A DNA stretch of 8,185 nucleotides. It comes from SAR324 cluster bacterium. Its GTDB lineage: Bacteria; SAR324; JACQKK01. Under the pieces are notes generated by a model. It made no database searches, was not told where the DNA came from, and worked only from the letters and a program-made list of their open reading frames with translations. The stretch is from positions 1-8,185 of the forward strand of contig JAPUJL010000495.1 of assembly GCA_027296185.1 (NCBI GenBank), read 5' to 3'. The position numbers and the translations under genes are program-made. Of the stretch, positions 1 to 6,745 are shown one piece after another (within the stretch, counting starts at the first letter, position 1; every line of letters begins with the position of its first letter).

Positions 1-391
1 CGGCCAAGCTCGGGGCTCTCACCGTCTCCCGATCGTTGGGGCTTGGGGTCGCGGGTACTCGTCCCTGTCAACGCCTGGGCACCCTGAGCGCGGCCATTGC
101 TCGGCGAAACACCTCCGCACGGCTGGCGCTCAAGGGCCATCGTTCATGTTTAGGGGCTTCGGCTTTGAATTGCAACCGCTGATTGGAGCCGAAGGGATGT
201 ATCAGAATGAGTCACATTACGAGACACAATTGGTTCGTTTTGAGCGATTCCAAGTCACAAAGACTTGTATAAATTTCGAATATCGTTGGCTTGATTGGCA
301 AATTTGGGATGGCACGGAGATTGTAGAAGAGAGAGTCCTGGTTTTTGAAATCGATAGGGAATTCAAGTCATTTCTTCCAAGGAGGACGACC
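1..391. other. Gene-free left edge with an AT-rich patch
   Basis: I find no gene I can support here. The first 150 bases are GC-rich; about 195-380 is clearly AT-rich compared with the rest of the window. One plus-strand frame is open from base 2 right through this stretch into the sigma-like gene at 392, with an ATG at 146. Its AT-rich part uses many A/T-ending codons unlike the neighbouring genes, and the strong ribosome binding site at 379-385 argues that translation begins at 392. The region has an 8-base inverted repeat, CTTCGGCT (157-164) with AGCCGAAG (187-194). A TATAAA at 268-273 resembles a -10 box but lacks a well-spaced -35 partner. It may be a promoter region, or a remnant of acquired DNA. 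Confidence 0.4.
379..385 (+). promoter_or_regulatory. Ribosome binding site of the sigma-like gene
   Basis: AAGGAGG lies 6 bases before the ATG at 392. This near-perfect Shine-Dalgarno sequence decides the start of the sigma-like gene against the in-frame upstream ATG at 146, which has no comparable site. Confidence 0.75.
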
Positions 392-797
392 ATGAGCCTA
401 CCCGCCGCGCATTGGGAGGCCGAGCAGGCTCTGCTCCGCCACGATCCCGTAGAGGCTCTGGTAGCCGATCAACTTCAACCCTTGTACCTGTTCCTCAACT
501 CGTTTTTCGAGGATCCCCAGGCCTCGTTGCAGTGGGCCCACCTGATCTTCCGCTCCGCATCGGCGCGGGCGGAATACACCGTCGAATCCATCTACCGGTC
601 GGCTTGCATCGCCATCAGGGACAATGCCCATACGTCGACTTTGCTCTCCCTGATGGATGAGGACAGCGCCCTGTGCTGGCTGCTCAAGGAACTAGCCGGG
701 TTGCGCTACAATGCCATCGGCGTTGCTGCGCATGGGCGAGGAACAGGTGAAGGCTCACGTGGCCACCGCCCGCGCGGCGATGGTGCCCCTGGTCTGA
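392..797 (+). pseudogene. Degenerate ECF sigma-factor-like gene, frameshifted
   Basis: The gene reads as a compact RNA polymerase sigma factor of the ECF type. Residues about 10-60 resemble the region-2 pattern (HDPVEALV, then LYLFLNSFFEDP, then LIFRSA), and SIYRSACIAIRD (67-78) matches the usual WLYRIARNLAID segment. Residues 98-109 (LLKELAGLRYNAI) begin a region-4 helix-turn-helix. After ATC at 716-718 the frame breaks: the +1 frame from 720 continues as ALLRMGEEQVKAHVATARAA and stops at TGA 795-797, which fits the recognition-helix pattern (ILGIPVGTVKSRLARARA). Spacing to the canonical motif fits best if two bases were lost, although one extra base is also possible. The repaired protein is about 134 residues, shorter than typical ECF factors (about 160-200), and the acidic core-binding motif of region 2 is poorly kept. 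Without repair the frame runs into low-complexity Arg/Gly-rich sequence to 889. It could be a true pseudogene, a sequencing error, or a diverged sigma-like protein. Confidence 0.6.
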
Positions 798-936
798 TAG
801 CCGGTCCGATCTCCGCTCGCCTCCCCGAGCGGCAGAATGGCCCCGATTCGCTGCACCGGCGCCGGGGCCATCCCCGCCCTACTTTTTGACGGAACCGTGC
901 GTCATGGCGCCAAGGATGGCGCTTGCCCAGAAGCAA

Positions 937-961
937 TGCCCCCGCTGGGCGGGGCACTTTT
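937..961 (+). terminator. Possible intrinsic terminator
   Basis: TGCCCC (937-942) can pair with GGGGCA (951-956) around an 8-base loop, and CTTTT follows directly (957-961). It would end transcription coming from the sigma-like gene. The T-run is short, so termination strength is uncertain. Confidence 0.35.
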
Positions 962-979
962 CGACTGGCGGGCGGTCCA

Positions 980-1009
980 AGCCGCGGGCCAAGCGGACGG
1001 CCCGCGGCT
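980..1009. repeat. Perfect 11-base inverted repeat (hairpin)
   Basis: AGCCGCGGGCC (980-990) and GGCCCGCGGCT (999-1009) are perfect inverted repeats around an 8-base loop. No T-run follows, so it is not a classical intrinsic terminator. It could be a REP-like element or an RNA structure in the spacer. Confidence 0.5.
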
Positions 1010-1029
1010 GCCGACTGCCCAATTGCGCC

Positions 1030-1058
1030 TTGCGTTGATGGCCGGTTGCACCGACAAT
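1030..1058 (+). promoter_or_regulatory. Weak candidate promoter of the permease gene
   Basis: TTGCGT (1030-1035) and GACAAT (1053-1058) are spaced by 17 bases and match the housekeeping-sigma consensus at 3 and 4 of 6 positions. Transcription would start near 1065, about 110 bases before the gene. In GC-rich DNA such a match can arise by chance. Confidence 0.25.
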
Positions 1059-1174
1059 CGGCGGGTAACCGTCGAAAGCCGGACGGTCCAATCCCGGGCG
1101 GTGGCGCGGGGCCACAGCCCGAGGCCGCTCCACGATACCGATTCATCGGTCCAACGGTGGCGGAGCCTGAGCGC

Positions 1175-2485
1175 ATGCGTTTCGAATTGGCCATTGCCCT
1201 CCGGTATCTGCTCTCGCGCGAGCGGGAGCGCTCCTTGTCGCTGATCACGGCGGTAGCCGTCGGCGGCGTAGCGCTGGGAGTGGGGGCGCTGGTCGTGGCC
1301 CTATCCGTGATGAACGGCTACCAGGCCAACATGGTGCGCGCCATGGCCGGAGCCCTGCCTCACCTCTCCGTCATTCCCCCCGAGCGCGAGGGCTTTCACG
1401 ACGCCGGGGCGGTGCGTGCCGCGCTGGAGGCGCATGTCCAGCCGGTCGGCGTCTCTCCGTTCCTGCTTCAGGAAGCGCTGGTGTCCAACCCCAAGGCGCC
1501 TGGCGCCCCGGTGCAGGGCGTCATGCTGCGGGGAGTGGAGCCGGCCGCCGAATCCGCCGTGACGGACTTTCTGGTCTTTCTCAGCGACGGCTCGCCCGAT
1601 TGGGGTAGCCGCCCCCTCGAGGCTCGGCTGGCAGGGGCGCGGCGCGTGCTGGCCCGGCTGGAGCCGGAAACGGAACCCGGCGTGCATCCGATCCTGCTGA
1701 GCCCCACCCTGGCCAAAAAGCTGGGTGTGGGGCCGGGCGAGGCGCTGGTGCCCCTCGCCTTTCCACGCCGTGGGGAAGGGTTCAGCCCCGTCCCGGCGGC
1801 CGGGCGGCTCCGGGTGGCGGGCTACTTCGAGACGGGCATCCTCGCCTTCGACGAGCTGGTGGTGCTGATTCACGTGGGCGCCATCGAGCGCATCTACCCG
1901 GCGAATCGCAAGGGGTATTCGTTGGGCGTGCGGCTGGCCGAGCCGCTTCAGGCGGGCCGGGTGGCCGGGGAACTGCGGGCATTGCCCATGCTCGGCGGGG
2001 AACGCTTCCTGATCTACAGTTGGCTGGAAAGCAACCGCAGCCTCTTTCGCGTGATCGAGCTGCAGAAGGTGATGCTGTTCATCGTGCTGATGCTGATCGT
2101 CGTGATCGCCTTCTTCGGCATCGTCGGCGCCCTGGTGATGCTGGTGATCGACAAAAGCCGCGAAATCGCCGTGCTCAAATCCCTCGGCGCCCGGGACGGC
2201 AGTGTCCGCCTGATCTTTTTCGTGGAGGGGGTGCTGATCGGCGTGGTGGGCACTCTGATCGGGCTGGGGGTGGGGCTCGCCGTGTGTTGGGCGCTCGATT
2301 CCTTCGCCCTGATCGAGATTCCCCCGGGCGTCTATCCCGGCAGCGACCGGATACCGGTACTGGTCTCCTGGGCCGACCTGGCCCTCGTCGCAGCGGGGAC
2401 CATGGCCATCAGCCTCGGCGCGACGGTCTACCCCGCGATCAAAGCCATGCGCCTGCCCGCGGTGAACGGGTTGCGCTACTCCTGA
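1175..2485 (+). CDS. LolC/LolE-family lipoprotein-release ABC permease
   Basis: This 436-residue inner-membrane protein belongs to the LolC/LolE family, which with the ATPase LolD extracts lipoproteins from the inner membrane and passes them to LolA. The N-terminus (FELAIALRYLL, then ALSVMNGYQ near residue 48) is the family signature. The topology is the expected one: TM1 at about 21-46, a long periplasmic domain at about 50-290, then TM2 at about 296-325, TM3 at about 353-374 and TM4 at about 402-420, forming the FtsX-type permease domain. EIAVLKSLGA (330-339) is the cytoplasmic coupling helix that contacts the ATPase. Length is slightly above E. coli LolC (399) and LolE (414). I chose ATG 1175 because family homology begins there and GGAG lies at 1162-1165; the open frame extends to 923 but without homology. 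GTG 1157 is an in-frame alternative. No lolD is adjacent, and LolC and LolE cannot be told apart here. Confidence 0.9.
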   Translation: MRFELAIALRYLLSRERERSLSLITAVAVGGVALGVGALVVALSVMNGYQANMVRAMAGALPHLSVIPPEREGFHDAGAVRAALEAHVQPVGVSPFLLQEALVSNPKAPGAPVQGVMLRGVEPAAESAVTDFLVFLSDGSPDWGSRPLEARLAGARRVLARLEPETEPGVHPILLSPTLAKKLGVGPGEALVPLAFPRRGEGFSPVPAAGRLRVAGYFETGILAFDELVVLIHVGAIERIYPANRKGYSLGVRLAEPLQAGRVAGELRALPMLGGERFLIYSWLESNRSLFRVIELQKVMLFIVLMLIVVIAFFGIVGALVMLVIDKSREIAVLKSLGARDGSVRLIFFVEGVLIGVVGTLIGLGVGLAVCWALDSFALIEIPPGVYPGSDRIPVLVSWADLALVAAGTMAISLGATVYPAIKAMRLPAVNGLRYS

Positions 2486-2546
2486 CGGCGCTATTGCAAG
2501 AGATTGCCGTGCAGTCCCAGGACCGCCCGGTGGAGGGGTGCGCCGG

Positions 2547-3206
2547 TCAGTCGGGCAGGAAACCCGTGCCCCCCTTGCCCACGAGCGGCACGAACAGCAC
2601 CCGCTCCAGCATCTGTTTGTCGAGGGAACCGTCGGCGGATTTCCGCACCCGATAGAGCATTTGCGCCGATTCGCCGCCGATGGGAATGACCAGCCGCCCG
2701 CCGCGGACCAACTGGTCCGTGAGGGCTTCCGGCAGCTTCGGAGCCCGGGCGCCCGCCACGATGGCGTCGAAGGGCGCCGCCTCGGGCCAGCCCAGGCTGC
2801 CGTCTCCGTGGCGCTGATGCACCGGCGCCAGCTGATGGCGCTGGATCGCCTGACGGGAATCGATAAAGAGCTTCTGGTGAATCTCGATCGTGTAGACTTC
2901 CCGGGCCAGGTGGGACAGCAGCACGGCCTGATAGCCCGAACCGGTGCCGATGTCGAGCACCTTCTCCGAGCCGTCCAGCTTCAGAGCCTGGAGCGAAAGG
3001 GCGACGATGAACGGCTGCGAGATCGTTTGGTGACAGCCGATCTTGATCGGTCCGTCGAAGTACGCGCGGTTCCGGTGGCGCCGGGGTACGTAGGCTTCGC
3101 GCGGCACCTTGGCCAGTGCGGACAGCACCCGCTCGTCGTCGATTCCCCGCTGCACCAACTGCCGCTCGATCCACTCGGGCCAGCGCCGGGTCCCGGATTG
3201 GAACAT
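2547..3206 (-). CDS. pcm: Protein-L-isoaspartate O-methyltransferase
   Basis: This cytoplasmic repair enzyme uses S-adenosylmethionine to methylate L-isoaspartyl residues in aged proteins, so that they can revert to aspartate. The 219 residues match the usual family length. TISQP (61-65) is the substrate-side signature. VLDIGTGSG (83-91) is the SAM-binding motif I, YTIEIH (105-110) supplies the acidic residue contacting the cofactor ribose, HGDGS (133-137) follows, FDAIVAGA (146-153) is motif II, and LVRGGRLVIPIGG (166-178) is motif III. The start is fixed because an in-frame TGA lies 6 bases upstream of the ATG. No good ribosome binding site precedes that ATG; the strong AGGAGG nearby (3239-3244) is about 30 bases away. 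The gene converges on the permease gene and diverges from the acyl-CoA dehydrogenase gene, so it is probably transcribed alone. It is not in the surE-pcm-nlpD-rpoS arrangement common in gammaproteobacteria. Confidence 0.95.
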   Translation of the reverse strand: MFQSGTRRWPEWIERQLVQRGIDDERVLSALAKVPREAYVPRRHRNRAYFDGPIKIGCHQTISQPFIVALSLQALKLDGSEKVLDIGTGSGYQAVLLSHLAREVYTIEIHQKLFIDSRQAIQRHQLAPVHQRHGDGSLGWPEAAPFDAIVAGARAPKLPEALTDQLVRGGRLVIPIGGESAQMLYRVRKSADGSLDKQMLERVLFVPLVGKGGTGFLPD

Positions 3207-3273
3207 GATCGTTCATTGACGCGGCTCGCGCCACGCCCCCTCCTGCGCAGATTTTCGGGAGAGAATTTATCCC

Positions 3274-3302
3274 ATTAGACCACAATCGCCCGTTCATGGG
3301 AA
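3274..3302 (-). promoter_or_regulatory. Candidate pcm promoter
   Basis: On the minus strand TTCCCA (3302-3297) and TCTAAT (3279-3274) are spaced by 17 bases and match consensus at 4 and 5 of 6 positions. Transcription would start near 3267, giving a leader of about 60 bases before pcm. Confidence 0.4.
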
Positions 3303-3377
3303 CGCGCGGACCGCGCGGAAACCCTTGCGGGAAGCGGCCCGCACCGCGGCGCGGGACCGATTCGCCCGCGAAATTCG

Positions 3378-3406
3378 TTTACCGCCGGGGCCGGCTGTGC
3401 TGTATT
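3378..3406 (+). promoter_or_regulatory. Candidate acyl-CoA dehydrogenase promoter
   Basis: TTTACC (3378-3383) and TGTATT (3401-3406) are spaced by 17 bases, each matching consensus at 4 of 6 positions. Transcription would start near 3413, leaving a leader of about 120 bases. No operator-like repeat is obvious next to it. Confidence 0.33.
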
Positions 3407-3532
3407 GAATCGAACCGGCAGCGGCTTTCGACCGTGTGACTGGGCATGATTGGCCAGGCGGGTGGGGGCATCCGTTGCGCAGAGCCGTCCAGAATTTGTA
3501 CCGGCAAGCAGCACGAATTGCGGAGACCGGGA

Positions 3533-5365
3533 ATGAACAGTGCGGATTTCAGCGCCGACCGGCGGGACATCAAGTTCGTGCAGAAGGAATTCCTTCAGGT
3601 GCAGCAACTCCTGGAACTGGAGGCCTTCAAGGACTTCAGCGAGGACGATCTGGACCTGATCGTCTCCGAGGGGATCACCTTCGCCGAAGAGGTCTATGCC
3701 CCGATCAACAAGATCGGCGACGAGCAGGGCGCCACCCTGGAGAACGGCCGGGTGCGCACGCCGGATGGCTTCAAGGAGGCCTGGAATAAAATCTCAGAGT
3801 CGGGGTGGTTGGGCATTTCCTCCGATCCGAAGTTCGGCGGTCAGGGGCTGCCCATCAGCTTCGCCGTGGGAATTCTGGAGAGCTTCTACGGCGCCAACCC
3901 GGCGCTCTACACCGTGGTGATGCTGACTTCGGGCGCGGCGGGGCTGATCTCCCACTTCGGCGACGATCGGCAGAAGGCGGCCTTCTGCGAGAAGATGATT
4001 TCCGGGCAGTGGGGCGGCACCATGTGCCTCAGCGAGTCCAACGCCGGCAGCGCCGTGGGCGACGTGACCACCCGCGCCGTGAAGGCGCCGGAAGGCCACT
4101 ACCTGATCAAGGGCACCAAGCAGTGGATCTCCGGCGGCGACCATGACTTCACCGAGAACAACATTCACATGGTGCTGGCCCGTGCGGAGGGCGCCCCGGC
4201 GGGACCCAAGGGCATCAGCCTGTTCATCGTGCCCAAGTACCGGCTGGACGCCGCCGGCAACCCCGCCGAGAGCAACGACGTGACCACCGTGCGGGTCGAG
4301 CACAAGCTGGGGATCAAGGCCTCGCCCACCGCCGTGCTGGAGTTCGGCGCCAACGACGACAGCCACGGCTACCTGCTCGAGGGCGAGAACCTGGGCCTGA
4401 CCCAGATGTTCAAACTGATGAACGAGGCGCGCTACGTGATCGCCTATCAAGGGCTGGGTTCGGCCTCGGCGGCCTACCGCAACGCGCTGGCCTACGCCCG
4501 CGACCGGGTGCAGGGCATCCCCATCGAGAGCGGCAAGGACCAGTCCGCCGGGCGCACGGCGATCGTCCATCACCCGGACGTGCGGAACATGCTGATGACC
4601 ATGCGGGCGCTGGTGGAGGGGATGCGCGGGTTGATCTACACCCTGGGCTTCTACACCGACCTGGCCAAGTACGGGCCGGCGGAGACCCGGCAGCACTATC
4701 TGGATCTGGTCGATATCCTCACGCCCGTGGCGAAGAACGCCGGGGCCGACCAGGGATTCGAGGTGTGCCGCCTAGGGGTTCAAGTGCTCGGCGGGGTGGG
4801 CTTCACGGAGGAGTTTCCCCTCGCCCAGGCCATGCGCGACACTAAGATCGCCTCGATCTACGAGGGCACCAGCGGCATCCAGGCCCTGGACCTGGTGACC
4901 CGCAAGCTGCGGCTGCGCAACGGCGAGCTGTTCCAGACCCTGCTTAAGGAGATGGGCGGCCTCGCGCCGGAACAGGCCAAGGCCGAGTCCTTGCGCATGG
5001 CCGTGCACGCCTGGCTGGATTCCGTCGGCTCCCTCAAGTCCGCCGTGGCCGCGGTGAGCAACATCGCCCAGGAGCTGGGTCCCCGCGAGGGGGTGTTCAA
5101 CGCCAGCGAACTGTGCGTGTTCTTCGGCGACGTCACCTCGGCCTACTACCTGCTCAAGATGGCCCTCCTGGCCGAGGAGAAGCTCGAGGCCCGCAACGGC
5201 GCCGGCGCCGAGGCCGTGCGGGAGGACGAGGAGGCGCGGTTTTACTTCAACAAGATCAAGACCGCCGAGCACTACGTCTTCCAGATCCTGCCCCGCTGCC
5301 TGGCCATCGCCAACAAGATTCAATCCCGGAACTTCGCCGCCCTGGAGGCGGTGCTGGAAGCGTAA
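3533..5365 (+). CDS. Acyl-CoA dehydrogenase, DmdC-type with C-terminal domain
   Basis: This 610-residue flavoprotein should oxidise an acyl-CoA thioester to its 2,3-enoyl-CoA, passing electrons to electron-transfer flavoprotein. An N-terminal helical domain occupies about 1-160. MCLSESNAGSAVGD (from 164) is the FAD/substrate signature, VEHKLGIKASPTAVLEFG (255-272) is the middle beta-domain motif, and the C-terminal helical domain ends with RDTKIASIYEGTSGIQ. Glu444 in YEGT is at the position of the catalytic base of medium-chain acyl-CoA dehydrogenase. A further C-terminal domain (about 480-610) gives the roughly 600-residue length of the DmdC-like subgroup, which includes 3-methylmercaptopropionyl-CoA dehydrogenases; many members are only known as general acyl-CoA dehydrogenases, so substrate is open. 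I chose ATG 3533 for its GGAG at 3522-3525; the frame extends to 3446 without homology. The gene probably leads a group with the downstream hydrolase-family gene, 61 bases away. Confidence 0.92.
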   Translation: MNSADFSADRRDIKFVQKEFLQVQQLLELEAFKDFSEDDLDLIVSEGITFAEEVYAPINKIGDEQGATLENGRVRTPDGFKEAWNKISESGWLGISSDPKFGGQGLPISFAVGILESFYGANPALYTVVMLTSGAAGLISHFGDDRQKAAFCEKMISGQWGGTMCLSESNAGSAVGDVTTRAVKAPEGHYLIKGTKQWISGGDHDFTENNIHMVLARAEGAPAGPKGISLFIVPKYRLDAAGNPAESNDVTTVRVEHKLGIKASPTAVLEFGANDDSHGYLLEGENLGLTQMFKLMNEARYVIAYQGLGSASAAYRNALAYARDRVQGIPIESGKDQSAGRTAIVHHPDVRNMLMTMRALVEGMRGLIYTLGFYTDLAKYGPAETRQHYLDLVDILTPVAKNAGADQGFEVCRLGVQVLGGVGFTEEFPLAQAMRDTKIASIYEGTSGIQALDLVTRKLRLRNGELFQTLLKEMGGLAPEQAKAESLRMAVHAWLDSVGSLKSAVAAVSNIAQELGPREGVFNASELCVFFGDVTSAYYLLKMALLAEEKLEARNGAGAEAVREDEEARFYFNKIKTAEHYVFQILPRCLAIANKIQSRNFAALEAVLEA

Positions 5366-5426
5366 TCCGCCCGGCGGGCCCGGCCGGAACTTTCCGCGGA
5401 CGCACCGAAGGGGGCGGACGAATCCC

Positions 5427-6314
5427 ATGAAGTTGGTGAGCTTTCACCGCGAGAACCTGACACCCGGGGTGGGCGTTGCCGGACTGTCGGAGCCAGGCGT
5501 CGTACTGGACCTCAACGCCGCCGATCCCCATTTTGCGCAGAACGTCAACGGCGTGCTGGCGGGCGGCGAGAGGGTCCTGGACACGGCCCGGCGGATCGCC
5601 GACAACTGGCAGGCCCATCCGGAAGCCATGCTGACGCCGGAGCGGTATACGCTGCGGCCGTCGGTGCCCAATCCCTCCAAGTTTCTGCTGCTGGGGGTGA
5701 ACTACAAGGCCCACGTGATCGAGACCGGGCGGAAGATGCCCGCGAAGCCGGTGATCTTCGGCCGTTGGCCCCAATGCCTGATCGCCGCGGGCGACCCCAT
5801 CCGCGTACCCCGGGTGAGCGAGCGGGTCGATTTCGAGGGGGAGTTCGTGATCGTGATCGGCAAGGAGGGCCGCTACATTCCCCGCGAAACGGCATGGGAT
5901 CACGTCGCCGGCTACACCTGCTTCAACGACGTTTCGGTGCGCGATTACCAGCGGATGAGCACGCCCCAGCAATGGACGCTGGGCAAGAACTTCGACGATT
6001 CCGGACCGCTGGGGCCGTGGATCGTGACCAAGGACGAGGTGCCCGACGCGGAAGACCTGACCCTGAGGACCCTGCTCAACGGGGAGTTGATGCAGGAGGG
6101 GAACACGGGCGACCTGATCTTCGACGTGCCCTACCTGATCGAGCTGATCTCCCAGGCGATGACCCTGTACCCGGGGGACCTGATTTCCACCGGCACGCCG
6201 GGCGGCGTGGGGGACGCCCGCGATCCGCCCGTCTATCTGAAGCCGGGCGACGAGGTGACCGTTTCCGTCGAAGGCATCGGCGAGCTGACGAACCCCGTCG
6301 CCGGCGAGGAATAG
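5427..6314 (+). CDS. Fumarylacetoacetate hydrolase-family enzyme
   Basis: This 295-residue cytoplasmic protein belongs to the fumarylacetoacetate hydrolase family, metal-dependent enzymes that cleave or decarboxylate beta-diketo and related acids in aromatic, sugar-acid and oxaloacetate metabolism. LLLGVNYKAHVIE (about 89-101) is the start of the catalytic domain. DFEGEF (135-140) supplies Glu137 and Glu139, and Asp168 in CFNDVSVRDYQ completes the predicted divalent-metal site. GKNFDDSGPLGPWIVT and LISTGTPGGVG are the later family motifs. An N-terminal domain of about 70 residues precedes, as in hydratase and FAHD1-like members. The exact substrate cannot be read from sequence: acylpyruvate hydrolase, oxaloacetate decarboxylase and 2-hydroxyhepta-2,4-diene-1,7-dioate isomerase are all possible. 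GAAGGGGGCGG (5408-5418) lies before the ATG. The gene follows the acyl-CoA dehydrogenase by 61 bases on the same strand, so the two may be cotranscribed. Confidence 0.9.
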   Translation: MKLVSFHRENLTPGVGVAGLSEPGVVLDLNAADPHFAQNVNGVLAGGERVLDTARRIADNWQAHPEAMLTPERYTLRPSVPNPSKFLLLGVNYKAHVIETGRKMPAKPVIFGRWPQCLIAAGDPIRVPRVSERVDFEGEFVIVIGKEGRYIPRETAWDHVAGYTCFNDVSVRDYQRMSTPQQWTLGKNFDDSGPLGPWIVTKDEVPDAEDLTLRTLLNGELMQEGNTGDLIFDVPYLIELISQAMTLYPGDLISTGTPGGVGDARDPPVYLKPGDEVTVSVEGIGELTNPVAGEE

Positions 6315-6390
6315 CGCGGGGCCCAGCTCCGGGCGCCGCGTCTTCCCGGATCGGGATCGGCGCCCGCGCCCCGGCGGCCCCGGCTTGAAT

Positions 6391-6717
6391 ATGTTCAAGC
6401 CGCTTTGGACAACTCTCGGCCTCTACGGTGTGCTGATCCTGGCCGCCGTGCCCCTTATCGCCGGATGGGTGCCGCCCAACCGCTGGTACGGCTTCCGCTT
6501 TCCCGGCGCCCTGCATTCCCCCGAACTCTGGTACGCCCTCAACGCGGCGGGCGGGCGCAACTTCGCCGCCGCCATGGCCGTGTGTATCGCGGTGAATCTG
6601 GTGCTGCTGTGGAAGGGCACGCCGGCGGTGCAGCGCTATCGGGTGTGGATCAACGCCGGACTGATCTTCCTCAGCTTCTGGCTGGTGACCCTGGAACTGC
6701 TCGACCGGCTGCCGTAA
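6391..6717 (+). CDS. SdpI-family small membrane protein
   Basis: This 108-residue protein has three predicted membrane segments (about 6-26, 57-74, 86-104). Between the first two lies PPNRWYGFR (28-36), followed by LHSPELWYALNAAGGR (41-56), which matches the SdpI-family pattern PPNRWYGFRTP...LSSPELWYAANR...GR. Bacillus SdpI gives immunity to the SdpC toxin, but short proteobacterial relatives like this are functionally uncharacterised, so I do not infer immunity. TTG 6385 is an alternative start two codons earlier; neither start has a clear ribosome binding site. The gene follows the hydrolase-family gene by 76 bases and may be read through from it. A GC-rich palindrome follows its stop. Confidence 0.8.
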   Translation: MFKPLWTTLGLYGVLILAAVPLIAGWVPPNRWYGFRFPGALHSPELWYALNAAGGRNFAAAMAVCIAVNLVLLWKGTPAVQRYRVWINAGLIFLSFWLVTLELLDRLP

Positions 6718-6722
6718 CGGCG

Positions 6723-6736
6723 GGGGGCCGGCCCCC
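6723..6736. terminator. GC palindrome between convergent genes
   Basis: GGGGGCCGGCCCCC is a perfect palindrome lying between the stops of the convergent genes at 6717 and 6746. It may stall polymerase from either side, but no T-run flanks it on either strand, so intrinsic termination is doubtful. Confidence 0.3.
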
Positions 6737-6745
6737 GGCCCGGCC

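Larger units (their letters stand above)
798..1174. other. Hairpin-rich spacer before the permease gene
   Basis: This 377-base stretch has no convincing gene; the open frames on both strands are GC-driven and have no family resemblance. It holds several inverted repeats: TGGCCCC (838-844) with GGGGCCA (864-870), a terminator-like hairpin at 937-961, an 11-base-arm hairpin at 980-1009, and ACCGTC (1068-1073) with GACGGT (1082-1087). The octamer CGGTCCAA occurs three times, at 973-980, 1084-1091 and 1147-1154. Confidence 0.5.
3207..3532. other. Divergent spacer between pcm and acyl-CoA dehydrogenase
   Basis: This 326-base stretch holds no supported gene. It separates two divergent genes and contains a candidate promoter for each (3274-3302 minus, 3378-3406 plus). 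About 3300-3365 is very GC-rich with short self-complementary runs of CG. An AGGAGG on the minus strand (3239-3244) would suit starts in a frame other than that of pcm. I see no tRNA or recognisable riboswitch. Confidence 0.5.

Noticed and set aside
1..182. Open frame at the left edge ending at TGA 180-182
   Set aside because: It is open only by GC-rich composition as far as I can tell; I recognise no family and the adjacent frame is open too.
923..1174. 84-residue N-terminal extension of the permease frame
   Set aside because: It is Arg/Gly/Pro/Ala-rich with no family resemblance, spans the hairpin-rich spacer, and LolC/LolE homology begins at the ATG at 1175.
706..1248. 180-residue minus-strand open frame
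   Set aside because: Arg/Pro/Ser-rich with no family resemblance; it covers inverted repeats and the start of the permease gene.
2491..3297. 268-residue minus-strand open frame overlapping pcm
   Set aside because: Same strand as pcm but another frame; Arg/Pro/Gly/Ala-rich with no domain, while pcm has every expected motif.
3446..3532. 29-residue N-terminal extension of the acyl-CoA dehydrogenase
   Set aside because: No homology, and the GGAG at 3522-3525 supports the ATG at 3533.
3794..4696. 300-residue minus-strand open frame
   Set aside because: Antisense to the well-supported acyl-CoA dehydrogenase; rich in His/Gly/Val as expected for the reverse of a GC-rich gene.
5256..6398. 380-residue minus-strand open frame
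   Set aside because: It lies antisense to the FAH-family gene and the end of the dehydrogenase gene, has no recognisable domain, and arises from high-GC codon positions.
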